In this document: piece by piece, positions 27,980 to 35,881 of the stretch | Layout of the letters: each line of letters starts with the position of its first letter | How positions within the stretch are numbered: the stretch's first letter is position 1 | From: Mucisphaera sp965279675 | Lineage (GTDB): Bacteria; Planctomycetota; Phycisphaerae; Phycisphaerales; Phycisphaeraceae | Direction: 5' to 3' | Length of the DNA: 64,000 nucleotides | Assembly (NCBI RefSeq): GCF_965279675.1 | Contig: NZ_CBDIIJ010000002.1 | Coordinates: forward strand, 496,001-560,000 | Notes under the pieces: model-generated | Told to the model about the DNA's origin: nothing | What the model saw: the letters and a program-made list of their open reading frames with translations, nothing else | Database searches by the model: none | Program-made: the position numbers and the translations under genes

Positions 27980-28004
27980 AACCCGGTGCGACGCGACCGA
28001 GCTC
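27980..28004 (-). repeat. REP-like palindrome, copy 4
   Basis: On the minus strand GAGCTCGGTCGCG followed by TCGCACCGGGTT. TCTCAAAC flank present. It forms a pair with copy 3 upstream of dprA. Confidence 0.6.
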
Positions 28005-28107
28005 TCAAACCCCCGCCACCCCAACACCAACCCAAAACCTCAAAAAGTACACGAACCCAACCCAAACCCCGCATGACAATTTTTAATAAACACTTTACCA
28101 TATCCCC

Positions 28108-29424
28108 GTGCTCAACCCCACCCCCCCACCAACCACCGACGACCACGAAACCCGCGCCCTCCTCGCCCTCCAACTCACCCGAGGCCTCGGCGTCCGCCGC
28201 ATCGCCAAGCTCCTCGAACAACACGGCTCCGCCGCCGCCGCCCTCGACGCTGCCCCGCAAACCCTCGCCCAGATCAACGGCATCTCGCCCACCGGCGCCC
28301 AGAAAATCCGCCGAGCCCTCGACAAAGTCCTCGCCGACAACCTCCCCGATCAGGAACGGAACCGCTGCCACGACGCCAACGTCCGCCTGATCCGACACAA
28401 CACCGACGACTACCCCGCCCTCCTCGGCGACATCCCCGACGCCCCGCCCCTTCTCTGGGTCCAGGGCCACCTCGACCCCGCCGACCGACTCGCGCTCGCC
28501 ATCGTCGGATCCCGTCAGGCCACCGCCTATGGCCGCGCCCAGGCCCAACGCTTCGCCTCACGATGCGCCACCCTCGGCCTCACCATCGTCTCAGGCGGGG
28601 CCCTCGGGATCGATGGCGTCGCCCACCGCGCCGCCCTCCAAACCAACGGCCGCACCCTCGCCGTCATCGGCTCCGGACTCGCCAACCCCTACCCCGACGC
28701 CCACCACCAACTCTTCCAACAGATCATCGCCGCCGGCAACTCCGCCATGATCAGCGAACTCCCCCTCCTCACCCCACCCGCCGCCGAAAACTTCCCCCGA
28801 CGCAACCGCATCATCTCCGGCCTCAGCCTCGCCACCCTCGTCGTCGAAGCCGGCGAGCGAAGCGGAGCACTCATCACCGCACGCCTCTGCGTCGAAGAAC
28901 ACGGCCGCGACCTCATGGCCATCCCCGGACCCATCGACCGCCCCGAATCCGCCGGATGCCACCGAGCCATCCGACAGCAATGGGCCACCCTTGTCACCCA
29001 ACCCGAAGACGTCCTCGAACAACTCGCCGAAACCAAACACTCCATCCTCAAACCCCAGACCAACCCCACCCCAACCAGCCAGGCCAACCCCAAAAACACA
29101 GCCACCAAACCCCAGCACGCCCGACACCCCCTCCTAAACATCCCGACCAACCACCACACCAACCCTGAACACATACTCGCCAGCCGCACCCCAAACACCA
29201 CCTCAAACCCGGCCACCCCACAACCTCCCATCCAACTCGACCCCCTCGCCACCCTCGAAGGCGAACCCCGACGCATCGCCCAGGCCCTCCAACAACCCAA
29301 AACCCTCGACCAACTCGCCGAACACCTCGACCTCCCCATCGGCCAACTCCAAGCCGCCCTCACCCGCCTCGAAATCAAAGGCCTCATCCAAAGAAACCAG
29401 GGCCAACTCTCCCTCCGAATCTGA
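28108..29424 (+). CDS. dprA: DNA-processing protein DprA
   Basis: A 438-residue protein that binds incoming single-stranded DNA and loads RecA during transformation. Residues about 10-80 form a SAM/HhH-like region (TRGLGVRRIAKLLEQHG, INGISPTGAQKIRRAL). The Rossmann core follows: LAIVGSRQATAYGR, IVSGGALGIDGVAHRAAL, AVIGSGLANPYPD, FPRRNRIISGLS and VVEAGERSGALITA. A low-complexity linker rich in Asn, Pro and Thr (about 310-385) separates it from a C-terminal winged helix (LDQLAEHLDLPIGQLQAALTRLE). The start is GTG at 28108, preceded by an AT-rich stretch that may be its promoter. It suggests natural competence, but no com genes are in the window. Confidence 0.95.
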   Translation: MLNPTPPPTTDDHETRALLALQLTRGLGVRRIAKLLEQHGSAAAALDAAPQTLAQINGISPTGAQKIRRALDKVLADNLPDQERNRCHDANVRLIRHNTDDYPALLGDIPDAPPLLWVQGHLDPADRLALAIVGSRQATAYGRAQAQRFASRCATLGLTIVSGGALGIDGVAHRAALQTNGRTLAVIGSGLANPYPDAHHQLFQQIIAAGNSAMISELPLLTPPAAENFPRRNRIISGLSLATLVVEAGERSGALITARLCVEEHGRDLMAIPGPIDRPESAGCHRAIRQQWATLVTQPEDVLEQLAETKHSILKPQTNPTPTSQANPKNTATKPQHARHPLLNIPTNHHTNPEHILASRTPNTTSNPATPQPPIQLDPLATLEGEPRRIAQALQQPKTLDQLAEHLDLPIGQLQAALTRLEIKGLIQRNQGQLSLRI

Positions 29425-29470
29425 CCGCACATCGTCTCACGACCTGCCCTGCTTAGCCATCCTCTCCCCT

Positions 29471-29496
29471 AACCCGGCCGTGGCACGGCCGGGCTC
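29471..29496 (-). repeat. REP-like palindrome, copy 5
   Basis: On the minus strand GAGCCCGGCCGTG followed by CCACGGCCGGGTT; a nearly perfect dyad with the TCTCAAAC flank. Confidence 0.7.
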
Positions 29497-29533
29497 TCAA
29501 ACACCCGACACCCAACAAACACAGTGCCTATCG

Positions 29534-29556
29534 AGCCGCGGTGTGTCACCGCGGCT
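29534..29556. repeat. intergenic perfect hairpin
   Basis: 10-bp stem AGCCGCGGTG / CACCGCGGCT, loop TGT. It shares the GAGCC opening and size with the REP-like family but has a different core. Confidence 0.55.
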
Positions 29557-29617
29557 GTGCTCCATACCACCACTCCGCTAACACCCCCCCATCAACCACC
29601 CCACCCCCGCACACGAG

Positions 29618-29637
29618 CCGAAGGCGCAAGCCTTCGG
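29618..29637. repeat. intergenic perfect hairpin
   Basis: 8-bp stem CCGAAGGC / GCCTTCGG, loop GCAA (a stable GNRA tetraloop), preceded by ACGAG. The spacer 29425-29754 holds only this and the two preceding palindromes; no gene is seen. Confidence 0.55.
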
Positions 29638-29754
29638 ACAATCACCAAAACCTGCCACGCTAAAACCCACCAAGCCTTGCCTCGAACACCCCACCCCCAT
29701 CCCGCCTATCGTGGTATCTCGCCCACAAACCCCGGGCACACCACGAGAACCACC

Positions 29755-31080
29755 ATGCTCCCCACCTACAACCTCGCCCAGCAACAGGGCAAAGCCGACT
29801 TCGAAGACCGCCTCTCCCGACTCCGCGGCACCGCCTCCTCCACCTCGCAGGCCGCCAAGGCCGTCGCCGACATCCTCAGCCAGGTCCAGGAACGAGGCGA
29901 CGACGCCGTCGTCGACTACATGCGCCAATGGACCGACCCCGACTTCAACCAGAAGCGCCTCATCGTCACCCCAGAAGAACTCGACGCCGCCACCGCCCAG
30001 GTCAACCCCCAACTCCTCGAAGCCATCGACCAGGCCATCGACAACGTCCGCACCTACCAGCAGCACATCCTCCCCCACACCCCCGACCCCATCCGCATCG
30101 GCGCCGCCGAACTCGGCCTCCGCTGGACCCCCGTCGATAGCGCCGGCCTCTGCGTGCCGGGCGGCACCGCCGTCCTCTTCTCCACCGTCATCATGCTCGC
30201 CGTCCCCGCCCTCGTCGCCGGCGTCCCCGCCAACGCCATCTCCGTGATGAACCCCCCACCCACACGCAAGTCCAACGAGCCCGCCGCCGACATCTCCCCC
30301 ATCGTCCTCGCCACCTGCAAAAGGCTCGGCCTCTCCAGGGTCTACCGCCTCGGCGGGGCCCAAGGCGTCGCCGCCCTCGCCTACGGCACCGAGACCATCG
30401 AACCCATCGACCTCATCGCCGGACCCGGCAACGTCTACGTCCAACTCGCCAAGGCCCAGGTCTCAGGCATCACCGGCACCGACAACGGCTTCTACGGACC
30501 CAGCGAAATCGTCACCATCGCCGACGACACCGCCGACCCCAAACGCATCGCCGCCGACCTCATCGCCCAGGCCGAGCACGACCCCGGCAAGTGCTTCCTC
30601 GTCTCCTGGTCCTCCCGGATCATCGAGAGCATCACCCGGGAAATCACCAGCCAGCTCAACCAGCGCCAGCGACGCGGGGCCATCACCGCCTCCCTCCGCG
30701 ACGAGAGTTGCGCCGTCCTCGTCGCCAACCCCGCCGAAGCCGTCGAGATCGCCAACCAGCTCGCCACCGAGCACCTCAACCTCGCCGTCGAAAACCCGCA
30801 GCAGATGATGCAGGACATCCGCCACGCCGGCGAGATCTTCCTGGGCGACACCCCCGTCGCCTCAGGCGATTACTACGCCGGCCCCTCCCACTGCCTGCCC
30901 ACCGGCACCACCGCCCGGTTCACCTCGGGCATCAGCACCTACACCTTCCTCAAACGCACCGGCACCGTCGCCTACCCCAACGGCCTCGACCCCACCACAG
31001 CCAACCACATCGCCGACATGGCCGAAGCCGAAGGCCTCGACGGCCACGCCGAGTCCGCCCGCATCCGCGCCAAGCACTGA
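29755..31080 (+). CDS. hisD: histidinol dehydrogenase
   Basis: A 441-residue enzyme catalysing the last two steps of histidine synthesis (L-histidinol to L-histidine, two NAD). LCVPGGTAVLFSTVIMLAVP (about 137-156) and AGPGNVYVQLAKAQVSG are the family hallmarks. IAQAEHDP carries zinc ligands, LATEHLNL the catalytic Glu-His, and GPSHCLPTGTTARF another conserved block. The long upstream frame is ignored: it crosses repeats, and hisD proteins begin as here. Its ribosome-binding site is weak (ACGAGAA). No other his gene is adjacent, as often in planctomycetes. A strong bidirectional hairpin follows. Confidence 0.96.
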   Translation: MLPTYNLAQQQGKADFEDRLSRLRGTASSTSQAAKAVADILSQVQERGDDAVVDYMRQWTDPDFNQKRLIVTPEELDAATAQVNPQLLEAIDQAIDNVRTYQQHILPHTPDPIRIGAAELGLRWTPVDSAGLCVPGGTAVLFSTVIMLAVPALVAGVPANAISVMNPPPTRKSNEPAADISPIVLATCKRLGLSRVYRLGGAQGVAALAYGTETIEPIDLIAGPGNVYVQLAKAQVSGITGTDNGFYGPSEIVTIADDTADPKRIAADLIAQAEHDPGKCFLVSWSSRIIESITREITSQLNQRQRRGAITASLRDESCAVLVANPAEAVEIANQLATEHLNLAVENPQQMMQDIRHAGEIFLGDTPVASGDYYAGPSHCLPTGTTARFTSGISTYTFLKRTGTVAYPNGLDPTTANHIADMAEAEGLDGHAESARIRAKH

Positions 31081-31102
31081 GCCGAACAAGAGTGATCCAA
31101 AA

Positions 31103-31130
31103 AAAGCGACCGCTGTTTGGCGGTCGCTTT
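31103..31130. terminator. bidirectional terminator after hisD
   Basis: 10-bp stem AAAGCGACCG / CGGTCGCTTT, preceded by a run of A and followed by CATTGTTTC; serves hisD and the convergent gene at 31159. Confidence 0.8.
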
Positions 31131-31158
31131 CATTGTTTCTACAAGCTGTCGGCCCGAT

Positions 31159-31626
31159 TTACGCCGAGGCCTCGAGCAGAATCTTCTTTTTGCGCTTGAT
31201 CAGATCGAGCAGGTGCTCGCCCTCGCTCTTGAGGCTCGGCCGCCACATGGCCCAGTGCAGGTCGACGGCGCACTTCGAACTCCGCAGCACGTCGCGGATG
31301 TACCGGTTCAGCCGACGCATCGGCAGCTGCGCGATCACGTCCCGGTGCAGCGGAACGGCGACCATAAAGGCCTCGGGGTTCGGCACCAGGTAACAGAGCC
31401 CCTGCTGGATCTCGTCGCCGAGCAGGTCGAACTGAAACGTCCAGAACCACGAGTCGCCATGCCAGACGATCGTGCGCTCGACGGGACCGAGCTCAAGCAC
31501 GCCATCCATGATGTTGGTCGCGAGCTGGCCGGACAACTCGTTGTAGGGCTGGAGCAGTTGCTCGGCTTCGGGGATGTTCCAGCGGTCCTGCCAGGGCAGC
31601 AGGGGTTCAACGGCGGCGGGGCTCAT
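31159..31626 (-). CDS. conserved-looking protein of unknown function
   Basis: A 155-residue, probably soluble protein with no signal peptide or membrane helix. Trp-rich stretches (IVWHGDSWFWTFQFDLLGD, LHWAMWRP) and a basic C-terminus (IKRKKKILLE) are notable. It is not assigned to a family by eye. The ATG at 31626 is ten bases after GAGGAG; a GTG three codons earlier is too close to that site. Codon composition is balanced between C- and G-ending, in keeping with its place at the compositional switch. It is convergent with hisD and divergent from the DUF2064-receiver gene. Confidence 0.7.
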   Translation of the reverse strand: MSPAAVEPLLPWQDRWNIPEAEQLLQPYNELSGQLATNIMDGVLELGPVERTIVWHGDSWFWTFQFDLLGDEIQQGLCYLVPNPEAFMVAVPLHRDVIAQLPMRRLNRYIRDVLRSSKCAVDLHWAMWRPSLKSEGEHLLDLIKRKKKILLEASA

Positions 31627-31826
31627 GGGCAGCACTCTCCTCGAGAAGGTCTGGAGCGAGCGAAAATCGGCGGGGCCGAGGGTGGGTCACGGATGGCGAA
31701 CGGGGCTCAGCGGGCCTTTTCAGGGCACTCGTCTGAGCCCAGTAACCATAGCGACTTCAACGATTTCGGCAAGCTCAGGACACCGAACCGGATGCAATCA
31801 CTGGCGGGCTCGGGTAGGATGATTCG

Positions 31827-33116
31827 ATGCTTGCGGGCACCCCTGCACCAGACCATGCCGCAGTGATCGTGATGGCCAAACCCCCGGTTCCCGGGCGGGT
31901 CAAAACCCGTCTGGCCAGCACCCTGGGCGACGAGGCCGCCGCGGACGTCCACCGCGTCATGCTGACCTGCGTACTGGATCGGCTCAAATCCCACTGCCCC
32001 GGCCGGCACATATTGGCTCTGGATGGCTATTCCGAAGCCGCGAATAGCTCGGCGGCGGGTTCGTCAGAGTCGGCGGAGGCCGCGGCGATCCGCGCGACGG
32101 CGGAGGAAGCCCGGGAGATCGGCTGGAAGGTGATCGGTCAGGCGGCTGGAGATCTGGGGGATCGGCTGACGGCGGCGTGGGAGGCTTCGGGGTCGGGGCC
32201 GGTGGCTTTTTTTGGGGTGGACAGCCCGGATGTGCCGGAAGAGGCCTTAAATCGGCTCTGGGAGCTTCTGGAGGGGGTTGAGGTGGCTGTGGGGCCAGCT
32301 GAGGATGGTGGATTTTGGACGCTTTTGGCCCAAAACGCGCCGAAAACGCTCTGGAATGGCATCGATTGGGGTACCGAAGGTGTGTTTTCGCAGCTCTGGG
32401 GGAACCTGGAACGGCTGGATCTGGCTCGAAATCAGTACCCGATCTGGCATGACGTGGATGATCTGGCCGGGCTCGAAGGGTTGATGAAGCGGCTCGCAGC
32501 GGAGCCGGAGAGCGCCCTGGTGCGGCTTAAGGAACAACTGGAGAGGCTCATGCAGACGCCAAATGGATCAAGTGCTGCTTTGGATCATGAACTGGCCACT
32601 GGCCATGGATCGACGGGCGCTGGGCTGGGGCAGGGATTGTCGACAGGTACGCTTGAGCGGGACGAGCCGGACTACTCCAACTGCCGCGTGATGATTGTGG
32701 ATGACAATCAGCAGAACGTGGAGCTGCTGGAGGCTTATCTGGAGCCGCTTGGCTGCCGGGTGGATGCTGCGTTGGATGGGATTGAGGCGGTGGCCTTGCT
32801 GGAGCAGCGGGCGTCTGGGGATCTGCCAGACCTCGTTTTATTGGACGTGATGATGCCGCGGATGTCGGGGTTTGAGGTCTGCCGGAAGATCAAGGATGAC
32901 CCGCGGACGCGTGCGATCCCGGTGATGATGGTGACGGCGCTGCACGAGGTGGGAGATGTGGAGAAGGCGGTGGAGTGCGGGACGGACGATTTCCTGTCGA
33001 AGCCGGTCAATAAGGTTGAGTTGCTGACGCGTGCGAAGAGCCTGCTGAAGGTTCGGCATCTGAAGCGGGAGTTGGAGCAGGCCGAGGCTCGGTTGGGTGG
33101 GCCGGGGCGGGGGTGA
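31827..33116 (+). CDS. fusion of DUF2064/TIGR04282 glycosyltransferase and response-regulator receiver
   Basis: A 429-residue two-domain protein. Residues about 10-215 form a DUF2064 (CofC-like, GT-A type nucleotidyl/glycosyl transferase) domain: VIVMAKPPVPGRVKTRLAS (13-31), GDLGDRLTAAW, FFGVDSPDVP (128-137), AVGPAEDGGFWTLL, and a late HDVDDLAGL. A linker of about 65 residues follows. Residues 286-408 are a complete CheY-like receiver: D292-D293, phospho-acceptor D340 in LVLLDVMMP, T370 and K392 (FLSKPVN). There is no output domain beyond a short coiled tail. An internal ATG at 32550 (residue 242) has GGAGAGG just upstream, so a separate receiver could be made. The fusion is unusual; phosphorylation might gate the enzyme. 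Confidence 0.8.
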   Translation: MLAGTPAPDHAAVIVMAKPPVPGRVKTRLASTLGDEAAADVHRVMLTCVLDRLKSHCPGRHILALDGYSEAANSSAAGSSESAEAAAIRATAEEAREIGWKVIGQAAGDLGDRLTAAWEASGSGPVAFFGVDSPDVPEEALNRLWELLEGVEVAVGPAEDGGFWTLLAQNAPKTLWNGIDWGTEGVFSQLWGNLERLDLARNQYPIWHDVDDLAGLEGLMKRLAAEPESALVRLKEQLERLMQTPNGSSAALDHELATGHGSTGAGLGQGLSTGTLERDEPDYSNCRVMIVDDNQQNVELLEAYLEPLGCRVDAALDGIEAVALLEQRASGDLPDLVLLDVMMPRMSGFEVCRKIKDDPRTRAIPVMMVTALHEVGDVEKAVECGTDDFLSKPVNKVELLTRAKSLLKVRHLKRELEQAEARLGGPGRG

Positions 33117-33212
33117 TTGGGACTGATTGGGGTGTAGGGGAACGCGATGTGCGGCGGCGGTGGCACCCGTGGCGGCGGACGGCTCGAACGAATGTTGATT
33201 ATTGGGGGTCGG

Positions 33213-33240
33213 CACACCTTGCCCTTCGGGACAAGGTGTG
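33213..33240. repeat. intergenic perfect hairpin
   Basis: 9-bp stem CACACCTTG / CAAGGTGTG with the loop CCCTTCGGGA, which can itself pair (CCC/GGG). It is followed by GCACCCGG, which matches the reverse complement of a sequence after REP copy 1. Confidence 0.6.
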
Positions 33241-33259
33241 GCACCCGGCGTTTGTTGTA

Positions 33260-33285
33260 GAGCCCGGTCGCGTCGCGACCGGGTT
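33260..33285 (+). repeat. REP-like palindrome, copy 6 (most regular)
   Basis: GAGCCCGGTCGCG followed by TCGCGACCGGGTT; the arms CCCGGTCGCG and CGCGACCGGG pair perfectly. This is the best template for the family. Confidence 0.7.
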
Positions 33286-33546
33286 AGGGGGGTGTGACCT
33301 GGGCTGCGGGGTGGGTTTTGGCTGGATAGGGGGTCGTAGGAGGGGTTGGGTGTCGGTTTGTAGGGGCTGGATGGGTTGAATGGCGTTCTGTGGGTGGATG
33401 AGGGGTGGATGTGGGTGTGGGCGGTGAATGTGTGGGTGTTGGGGGTCGATTCGACTTAGGCCGCGAGGGATTGCGGCTCTCAACGGAGTCCCCGGCCAGG
33501 AGGGTCGGACGCCTGTGTGGGCAGGACTGCGTTGAGAACTCGAGCG

Positions 33547-33747
33547 GATCGGGCCCGGCCGATCGCTGAGACCGCGGAAGGTCGCGGTAAGGGGCCAGGA
33601 GGCAACCGGGCTTGGCCAGCACAGGCTCTGCGGCTCGTCGCCGTGGGTTGAAAGCACGAAGAAGCATCCGCCAACGGGGCGGAGCGGAGAAAGACAAGCT
33701 GGCAGGCAGTTGGCCGAGAGGTCCCATTTACCAGCGGGAGACACGCT
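33547..33747 (+). promoter_or_regulatory. structured leader of the first flagellin gene
   Basis: Contains clear hairpins: GATCGG/CCGATC (33547-33564), ACCGCG/CGCGGT (33571-33588) and CCGCC/GGCGG (33668-33682), then GCGGGAGA as ribosome-binding region. It probably lies in the 5' untranslated region; the transcription start is unknown. Confidence 0.45.
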
Positions 33748-35256
33748 ATGAGTCGAATCAACACCAACGTCAGTTCTTTGATCGCCCAGCGTATTCTGAA
33801 GAATCAGAACCAGCAGCTCACGACAACGCTTGAGCGTCTGAGCACGGGTTCGCGGATCAACCGTGGTGGTGATGACCCCGCGGGCCTGATCGTGTCGGAG
33901 AACCTTCGTTCGCAGAAGGCGGCCATCAGCGCTGCGATCTCGAACGCTGAGCGTGCCGACCAGGTGGTGAATATTGCTGAGGGTGGTCTTCAAGAAGTGA
34001 GCACGATGCTGCTTGAGGTTCAGTCCCTGATCGGTCAGACGGCGAACGACGCCGGGATGAGCCGTGAGGAGAAGGAAGCGAACCAGCTGCAGGTGGACTC
34101 GATTCTGCAGACGATTGACCGGATTGCGGAGGCGACGAGCTTCCAGGGTACGAAGCTGCTGAACGGCAGTTTTGACTTCTCGATCAGCGGTCAGGATTCA
34201 AACATTGTGGACTTTGAGATCAAGGCGGCGAAGCTGAACGAGGGTGACACCCGTGACGTTCAGATCATCGTGACGCAGTCGGCTCAGAACGCGGCGTTGT
34301 TCCTGTCAACCAACGGGACGGCTCTGGACCTGAGTTCGGATACGGCGACTTTCAGCTTTGAGATTGGCGGCAGCAAGGGCACGCGTGAGTTCAGCTTCGG
34401 CTCGGGCACGACCACGGCTGATATTGCTGCCCAGATCAACTCGTTCACCGATGTGACCGGCGTTTCGGCGGTGGCCTCGGGTAACGGTACGGCTGAGGGT
34501 CTGTTCCTGAACTCGGTTGAGTTCGGCAGCCGTGAGTTTGTTTCGATTGATATTACGGACGACGCAGGCATCACCGGTGGTGTGGCCCGTCTGAGTTCGA
34601 ACGACCAGAATGAGATCACGGCGACCGGCTTCGTGGCTGCCGCGAGTGTGACCAACGCCCTGCGTGACGAGGGCCAGGACGTGGGTGCGGTCATTAACGG
34701 TGTCGCGGCGACCTCTGATGGTCTGCGGGCCCGTATCGCTAATGAGTTCCTCGATGTTGAGCTGGAGCTGAACCAGTCTTCTGGTACGTCGCTGGGCTCG
34801 ATCAACGCCTTCACGATCACCGGCGGTGGTGCGAAGTTCAACCTGGGTCCGAATGTGGACATTGGCAATCAGGTGAGCATCGGTATCCGTAACATTGCGG
34901 CTCGTAACCTGGGTAATGTGTCGGATGGTTATCTGGACTCACTGGGTGCCGGTAAGGCCAACAACCTGGTGGACGGCGACCTGAACCAGGCTCAGGAAGT
35001 GGTGAACGCTGCGATCAAGCAGGTCTCGACGACCCGAGGGCGTCTGGGTGCATTCCAGAAGAACGTCATCGGGACGACGATCCGGGCGTTGGGTGTGACC
35101 CTTGAGAACACGACGGCGGCGGAATCGATCATCCGTGACACTGACTTTGCTCAGGAGACGGCGAACCTGACGCGGTCGCAGATCCTGGTGCAGGCGACGT
35201 CGAACTCGCTGGCGATCGCGAACAACAACCCGCAGAACGTGCTGGCCCTGCTCTAA
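33748..35256 (+). CDS. fliC: flagellin
   Basis: A 502-residue flagellar filament subunit. The N-terminal D0/D1 part (SRINTNVSSLIAQRIL, LERLSTGSRINRGGDDPAGL, AERADQVVNIAEGGLQEV, about 2-160) and the C-terminal D1/D0 part (GRLGAFQKNVIGTTIRAL, AAESIIRDTDFAQETANL, SQILVQATSNSLAIANNNP, about 430-500) are standard. The middle is a variable beta-rich region with a Phe-Ser-Phe-Gly strand that matches the second flagellin. Codons are less extreme than in neighbours (many CGT, GGT, GAG), as in highly expressed genes. It has a long leader and a terminator. It is paralogous to the gene at 35882; both would be exported by the flagellar type III system. Confidence 0.97.
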   Translation: MSRINTNVSSLIAQRILKNQNQQLTTTLERLSTGSRINRGGDDPAGLIVSENLRSQKAAISAAISNAERADQVVNIAEGGLQEVSTMLLEVQSLIGQTANDAGMSREEKEANQLQVDSILQTIDRIAEATSFQGTKLLNGSFDFSISGQDSNIVDFEIKAAKLNEGDTRDVQIIVTQSAQNAALFLSTNGTALDLSSDTATFSFEIGGSKGTREFSFGSGTTTADIAAQINSFTDVTGVSAVASGNGTAEGLFLNSVEFGSREFVSIDITDDAGITGGVARLSSNDQNEITATGFVAAASVTNALRDEGQDVGAVINGVAATSDGLRARIANEFLDVELELNQSSGTSLGSINAFTITGGGAKFNLGPNVDIGNQVSIGIRNIAARNLGNVSDGYLDSLGAGKANNLVDGDLNQAQEVVNAAIKQVSTTRGRLGAFQKNVIGTTIRALGVTLENTTAAESIIRDTDFAQETANLTRSQILVQATSNSLAIANNNPQNVLALL

Positions 35257-35289
35257 GGCTGGCGGGTTCGACAAGATGAGTTTTGATGG

Positions 35290-35324
35290 CCGGGCTGCCC
35301 TGAGGGGTGGCCCGGTTTTTTTTT
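35290..35324 (+). terminator. intrinsic terminator after the first flagellin gene
   Basis: Stem CCGGGC / GCCCGG with an inner CCC/GGG pairing, directly followed by nine T. Confidence 0.85.
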
Positions 35325-35342
35325 GTGCGCTGATGGTGAGGC

Positions 35343-35366
35343 AACCGGGCCGACACGGCCCGGCTC
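35343..35366 (-). repeat. REP-like palindrome, copy 7 (GGGCC subtype)
   Basis: On the minus strand GAGCCGGGCCGTG followed by TCGGCCCGGTT; almost identical to copies 1 and 9. It stands just beyond the flagellin terminator. Confidence 0.65.
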
Positions 35367-35627
35367 GCGGGGTGCTGGGATGTGTGGGGGTGGGGAGGTG
35401 ACTGGGGGAATCGGGAAAGCTGTGGGTTCTTTGTGGGGGGTGTTGAAGATTCTGTGTGTGTGGTGCTTAAGGGGGGTGTTGGTTGTGACGATTGGGTTGT
35501 TGGACGCAGCTTGACGGGTTGCCCGGCCTTGAGGGTTGGGCGGATTGAAGGCCCGATAAACCTGCGTTGACGCCCGGGTGGTGTTGTGCCGTTTGTAGGC
35601 CCGACATCATTGGGGCAAGCAAGGATG

Positions 35628-35881
35628 GGTCGGCCGATTTTAAGGGCCGACCATGCGAGCACCCGCCGACGGAGAGCGCATCGTCGGCGAACCCCCTGAC
35701 CGGTTGGAGCCGGTTTGGGGCCGCACGGAAGCGGGCCGGTAGGTGCAATACCGGTCGGGTGGCGTGAACGGTTCACGTCACCACGCGACGGTCTCGGATC
35801 GGAGACCTGGAAGTTCGCGGCTGGAGGCCGCAGACCGCATCAACGTGACCCACGCATGGCGTTCACGGAGGATCAGCAACG
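35628..35881 (+). promoter_or_regulatory. structured leader of the second flagellin gene
   Basis: A series of hairpins in close order: GGTCGGCC/GGCCGACC (35628-35652), GCCGACG/CGTCGGC (35665-35688), ACCGG/CCGGT (35699-35714), CCGGTA/TACCGG (35736-35754), the dyad CGTGAAC-G-GTTCACG (35763-35777), GGTCTC/GAGACC (35790-35807) and GCGGC/GCCGC (35817-35831). CACGGAGGA is the ribosome-binding site. The rest of the spacer from 35367 is G-rich with no gene. Confidence 0.5.

Larger units (their letters stand above)
31081..32050. other. strand-composition switch (candidate replichore boundary)
   Basis: To the left the top strand is C-rich whatever the gene direction; to the right it is G-rich. Hand counts per 60 bases: 30961-31020 C30/G11; 22021-22080 (minus gene) C27/G11; 32161-32220 G31/C11; 49021-49080 (minus gene) G27/C13. 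The negative-to-positive change along the top strand is the polarity of an origin. No DnaA-box cluster, AT-rich region or dnaA/dnaN is seen. Confidence 0.5.
33117..33546. other. gene-free G-rich spacer before the first flagellin gene
   Basis: No supportable gene. It contains two palindromes (33213-33240 and 33260-33285) and then a strongly G-rich, T-interspersed top strand (33286-33440), which extends the strand asymmetry to non-coding DNA. It probably includes the flagellin promoter, which I cannot place with confidence. Confidence 0.5.

Noticed and set aside
33705..33725. TGGCAGGCAGTTGG, similar to a sigma-54 promoter
   Set aside because: The spacing between the GG and GC elements is one base short and the -12 element is imperfect.
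35552..35559. CCCGATAA, similar to the -10 of a sigma-28 flagellar promoter
   Set aside because: No TAAA-type -35 at the proper distance, and nothing similar before the first flagellin gene.
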